64,000 bases of DNA, taken from the NCBI RefSeq assembly GCF_003347635.1, contig NZ_QDFY01000005.1:1-64000 (forward strand), read 5' to 3'. The notes under the pieces were generated by a model that was not told the DNA's origin, did not search any database, and worked only from the letters and a program-made list of their open reading frames with translations. This stretch comes from Sphingosinicella terrae. GTDB taxonomy: Bacteria; Pseudomonadota; Alphaproteobacteria; Sphingomonadales; Sphingomonadaceae. This document shows, piece by piece, positions 61,791 to 64,000 of this stretch; positions within the stretch are counted from its first letter, which is position 1; every line of letters begins with the position of its first letter. Made by a program: the position numbers and the translations under genes.

Positions 61791-63407
61791 TCAGCTCAGC
61801 CGGTTGACGCCCCTGGCCGCGCTCATCGTCTCGCGTCCCCCGACGGCCGACGATCGTTCGCGGATAGTGTCCATGAATAGCCACTCGCCCGACACGCGCT
61901 CCGGCGTCAGCTCGACGGTGAGGTAGCCGCGCCGGCTGAGATCGGCCCATCGCAGCTGCGGATTGGCAGCGACCGTCACCCGGGCCAGATCCGCTGGCGC
62001 CACCCAGGTCAGATAGCTTTCATAGCCCGGTGAGGTCACGCTCTGGACGGCGAATTCGACTCCGGCCGGAGTCCCGCCGAGGTCGAGATCGAAGGCCCAG
62101 GCATTGTGGCTGTCGCCGGAAAGGACGACGAGGTTGGCGTCCGCATCGAGCGCCGAACGCAGCAATCGGTCGCGGGCGGCCGGATAGCCGTCCCACATGT
62201 CGAGGTTGAACGGCAGCCCCGCGCGCGACGCGGCGGCCCCGGCAAGCACGTTGCGGCGGATCTGCTCGCTCGATTCCGGACGCAGCATGCCCGCAATCTC
62301 CGGCGCGAGTCGGACTGACCCCATGATCACCTGCTGGGCGAGCAGCTGCCATTTCGTGCCGGAACGAACCGAGTCTGCCATTCCCTCCGCCAGCCAGCGC
62401 TCCTGCGCGGCGCCCATGATGGAGCGGCTCTCGTCGCGCCATGGGCCGTCCCGGAACCGGATCAGCGCCGCCGCCAGATCCTCTTCGCCGGCGAGCGCGC
62501 GGCCGAGATCGAGCTGCTCGCTCCGCCCGGTGACGCGCGTCTCCGGTCTGAACAGGGTGGCGAGATCGCCGATCTGGTAGCTCTGCCAGGCCTCGTCGCC
62601 GACCGGCAGCCACTCGCGGTAGACGCGCTGCGCCGTCGCCTTGCGCAGCGGCCAGTCGCCCTCGGCGGCCTGGTGATTCTCGGCCCCGTCCATCCAGGCA
62701 TTGTTGGCGAGCTCGTGATCGTCCCACATCATCACCATCGGGAACAGCTGGTGGAGGCGCTGCAGGTCCGGATCGGCGCGATAGGCGGCATGGCGCAGAC
62801 GATAATCGGCCAGCGCGATGATCTCGTCCGCCGGCTCGATCACCCGCCTGGCGACGGCCTCGGCCGCGGCCGGGTACTTTCCGCGCTCATATTCGTAGAG
62901 ATAGTCGCCGAGATGGACCATGAGGTCGATATCGTCGCGCGCGGCGGCATGGGCGTAGGCGTTGAACCAGCCGAAGGGCAGGTTGGAGCAGGAGAAGACG
63001 CCGAGCTTGAATCGCGCGGTCGGACCTTCCGGAAGGGTTCGGGTCCGCCCGACCGGCGAAGAACGACTCTGCGCATCGAGGAAGCGATAGAAATAGACCC
63101 GGCCGGGCGAGAGGCCCTGCGCGACGGGCTTGACGCAATGATCATGCTCGGCTGCGGCGGTGACGCTGCCGCCGGCGGCGATGCGGGCGAAATCGCCCGT
63201 CTCGGACACCTGCCAGTCGAGCCGCGCCGGCCCGCCGGAGCTGACGTAGCGCGTCCACAGCATGACCGAGTCCGAGCGCGGTTCGCCGCTCGCGACGTTG
63301 TGGGTGAAGCCGCGGGCGGCGGCGATCTGAGCAGCCCCGGGCACCGCCAGGCCGCCGAGCCCGAAGCTGCCGACCTTGAGGAGCGTCCGACGGTCGATCC
63401 TCAGCAT
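61791..63407 (-). CDS. phoD: Alkaline phosphatase D (PhoD-type), Tat-exported
   Basis: A 538-residue PhoD-family phosphodiesterase/phosphatase. The twin-arginine signal is IDRRTLLKVGSFGLGGLAVPG. After an N-terminal Fn3-like domain (FTHNVASGEPRSDSVMLWTR) the metal-site motifs follow: FSCSNLPFG, HLGDYLYEYE, MMWDDHELANN and LSGDSHNAW. Ca/Fe-dependent hydrolysis of phosphoesters in the periplasm is expected. It begins two bases after the stop of an upstream TonB-dependent receptor gene, suggesting joint uptake of the product or of a phosphorylated substrate. Confidence 0.93.
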   Translation of the reverse strand: MLRIDRRTLLKVGSFGLGGLAVPGAAQIAAARGFTHNVASGEPRSDSVMLWTRYVSSGGPARLDWQVSETGDFARIAAGGSVTAAAEHDHCVKPVAQGLSPGRVYFYRFLDAQSRSSPVGRTRTLPEGPTARFKLGVFSCSNLPFGWFNAYAHAAARDDIDLMVHLGDYLYEYERGKYPAAAEAVARRVIEPADEIIALADYRLRHAAYRADPDLQRLHQLFPMVMMWDDHELANNAWMDGAENHQAAEGDWPLRKATAQRVYREWLPVGDEAWQSYQIGDLATLFRPETRVTGRSEQLDLGRALAGEEDLAAALIRFRDGPWRDESRSIMGAAQERWLAEGMADSVRSGTKWQLLAQQVIMGSVRLAPEIAGMLRPESSEQIRRNVLAGAAASRAGLPFNLDMWDGYPAARDRLLRSALDADANLVVLSGDSHNAWAFDLDLGGTPAGVEFAVQSVTSPGYESYLTWVAPADLARVTVAANPQLRWADLSRRGYLTVELTPERVSGEWLFMDTIRERSSAVGGRETMSAARGVNRLS

Positions 63408-63408
63408 G

Positions 63409-64000
63409 TCAGAACCTTACCGTCGCCTGGACGCCGTACAGGCGCGGCTCGCCCGCGATGAAGGTCGGGAAGCCGATCGCGTCACCGGTATTGCCGGCAT
63501 CCTTGATATATTCCTCGTCGAGCAGATTGTTGACGAAGAGCTCGATCTCGTAGCGATCGTCGAGCGTGTAGCCCAGGCGGGCGTTGACGAGCGCGTAGCC
63601 GCCTTGGGTCTCGTCCTGGACGAGATCCGCGATCAGGGCGCCGGTCGCGACGGTCTGGAGGTCCGGGCGGTCATTGTCGTCGTCGAAATAGACTCGCGAG
63701 CGCCAGGTGAGGCTCGGCGCGAAGCTGAGCCGGCCCGGGCCGATGTCGGCGCCGATGATCGCGCCGAGCGAAAGGCTGTGATCGGGAGAGAGGCGGAAGC
63801 GGTTGCCGTCGCGAACGCCGGTGGTGAAGCGGCTATGATTGAAGGCGTAGGTCGCGAACAGGGACAGGCCGGAGCCGGCCCGCCACCGTGCCTGGCCTTC
63901 GAAGCCATAGGCTTCGGCCTCGCCCGCGTTGGTGACGACGAAGAGCGTGCCCTGCTGAACCGTGGTCTGGAAGTTGTCGTAGCGATAATAGAAGACCGAG
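63409..64000 (-). CDS. TonB-dependent receptor, C-terminal part (cut by window edge)
   Basis: About 196 C-terminal residues of an outer-membrane barrel, ending EPRLYGVQATVRF with terminal Phe, the standard TonB-dependent receptor finish. Segments such as YDNFQTTVQQGTLFVVTN and YTLDDRYEIELFVNNL show alternating beta strands typical of the class. The N-terminal plug and TonB box lie outside the window. Co-directional with phoD. Confidence 0.87.
   Translation of the reverse strand, partial: SVFYYRYDNFQTTVQQGTLFVVTNAGEAEAYGFEGQARWRAGSGLSLFATYAFNHSRFTTGVRDGNRFRLSPDHSLSLGAIIGADIGPGRLSFAPSLTWRSRVYFDDDNDRPDLQTVATGALIADLVQDETQGGYALVNARLGYTLDDRYEIELFVNNLLDEEYIKDAGNTGDAIGFPTFIAGEPRLYGVQATVRF

Overview
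This is a GC-rich alphaproteobacterial chromosome segment, most likely from the Sphingomonadales (Sphingomonas, Sphingosinicella or a relative). The best lineage marker is a serine palmitoyltransferase (44850-46115) with its own acyl carrier protein (46238-46486), the sphingolipid entry step typical of sphingomonads. A PHB depolymerase, a TonB-dependent receptor, a lysine/alanine-tailed L21 and the high GC content fit the same group. Coding is dense, and many neighbours overlap by ATGA or GTGA.

Region 1 (1-8453) is a catabolic cluster bounded on the left by the 3' tail of an IS630-type transposase. A minus-strand run encodes a KshA-like Rieske oxygenase, a SnoaL-like protein, a KstD-like flavoprotein, an NTF2-fold protein, an HsaC/BphC-like extradiol dioxygenase, an SDR, a two-domain cupin and a crotonase. 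A divergent gene encodes an HsaB-like flavin reductase. Together these resemble the ring-opening half of steroid degradation, but KshB, HsaA and HsaD are absent. Two of its promoter regions share an identical 15-bp near-palindrome. Redox genes follow to 10161.

Region 2 (10366-16165) is a sugar locus: a glycosyltransferase/UDP-galactopyranose mutase fusion, a GH1-like/RmlD-like fusion and galE, pointing to galactofuranose-containing glycans. Region 3 (16169-28164) has lrp/dadA, aldolase, VOC and beta-galactosidase-like genes, a TetR/peptidase pair, the tesA-ybbA-ybbP neighbourhood and a frameshifted spermidine-synthase-like gene. Region 4 (28263-37491) has a BaiN/HI0933-type flavoprotein, a MarR-EmrAB pump with a clear palindromic operator, a second MarR, an AlaC-like aminotransferase, a GFA protein and an MsbA-like exporter.

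Region 5 (37804-49216) is mostly housekeeping: phaZ, purQ-purS, an ErpA-type protein, xthA, a Tam41-like nucleotidyltransferase, a hybrid histidine kinase, the sphingolipid genes, a lone Pycsar-type membrane protein, an NAD-dependent epimerase and obgE. Region 6 (49506-55610) has a large curlin-repeat protein, a TetR-VOC-SnoaL operon, rplU-rpmA, hspQ and tRNA-Ser(CGA). Region 7 (55791-64000) has a secreted hydrolase, a roughly 2-kb island (RAYT transposase plus a DUF4272-like gene) between imperfect direct repeats that include the end of treA, then trehalase, a GFA/WYL pair, PhoD and the end of a TonB-dependent receptor. No rRNA, CRISPR array or prophage was seen.
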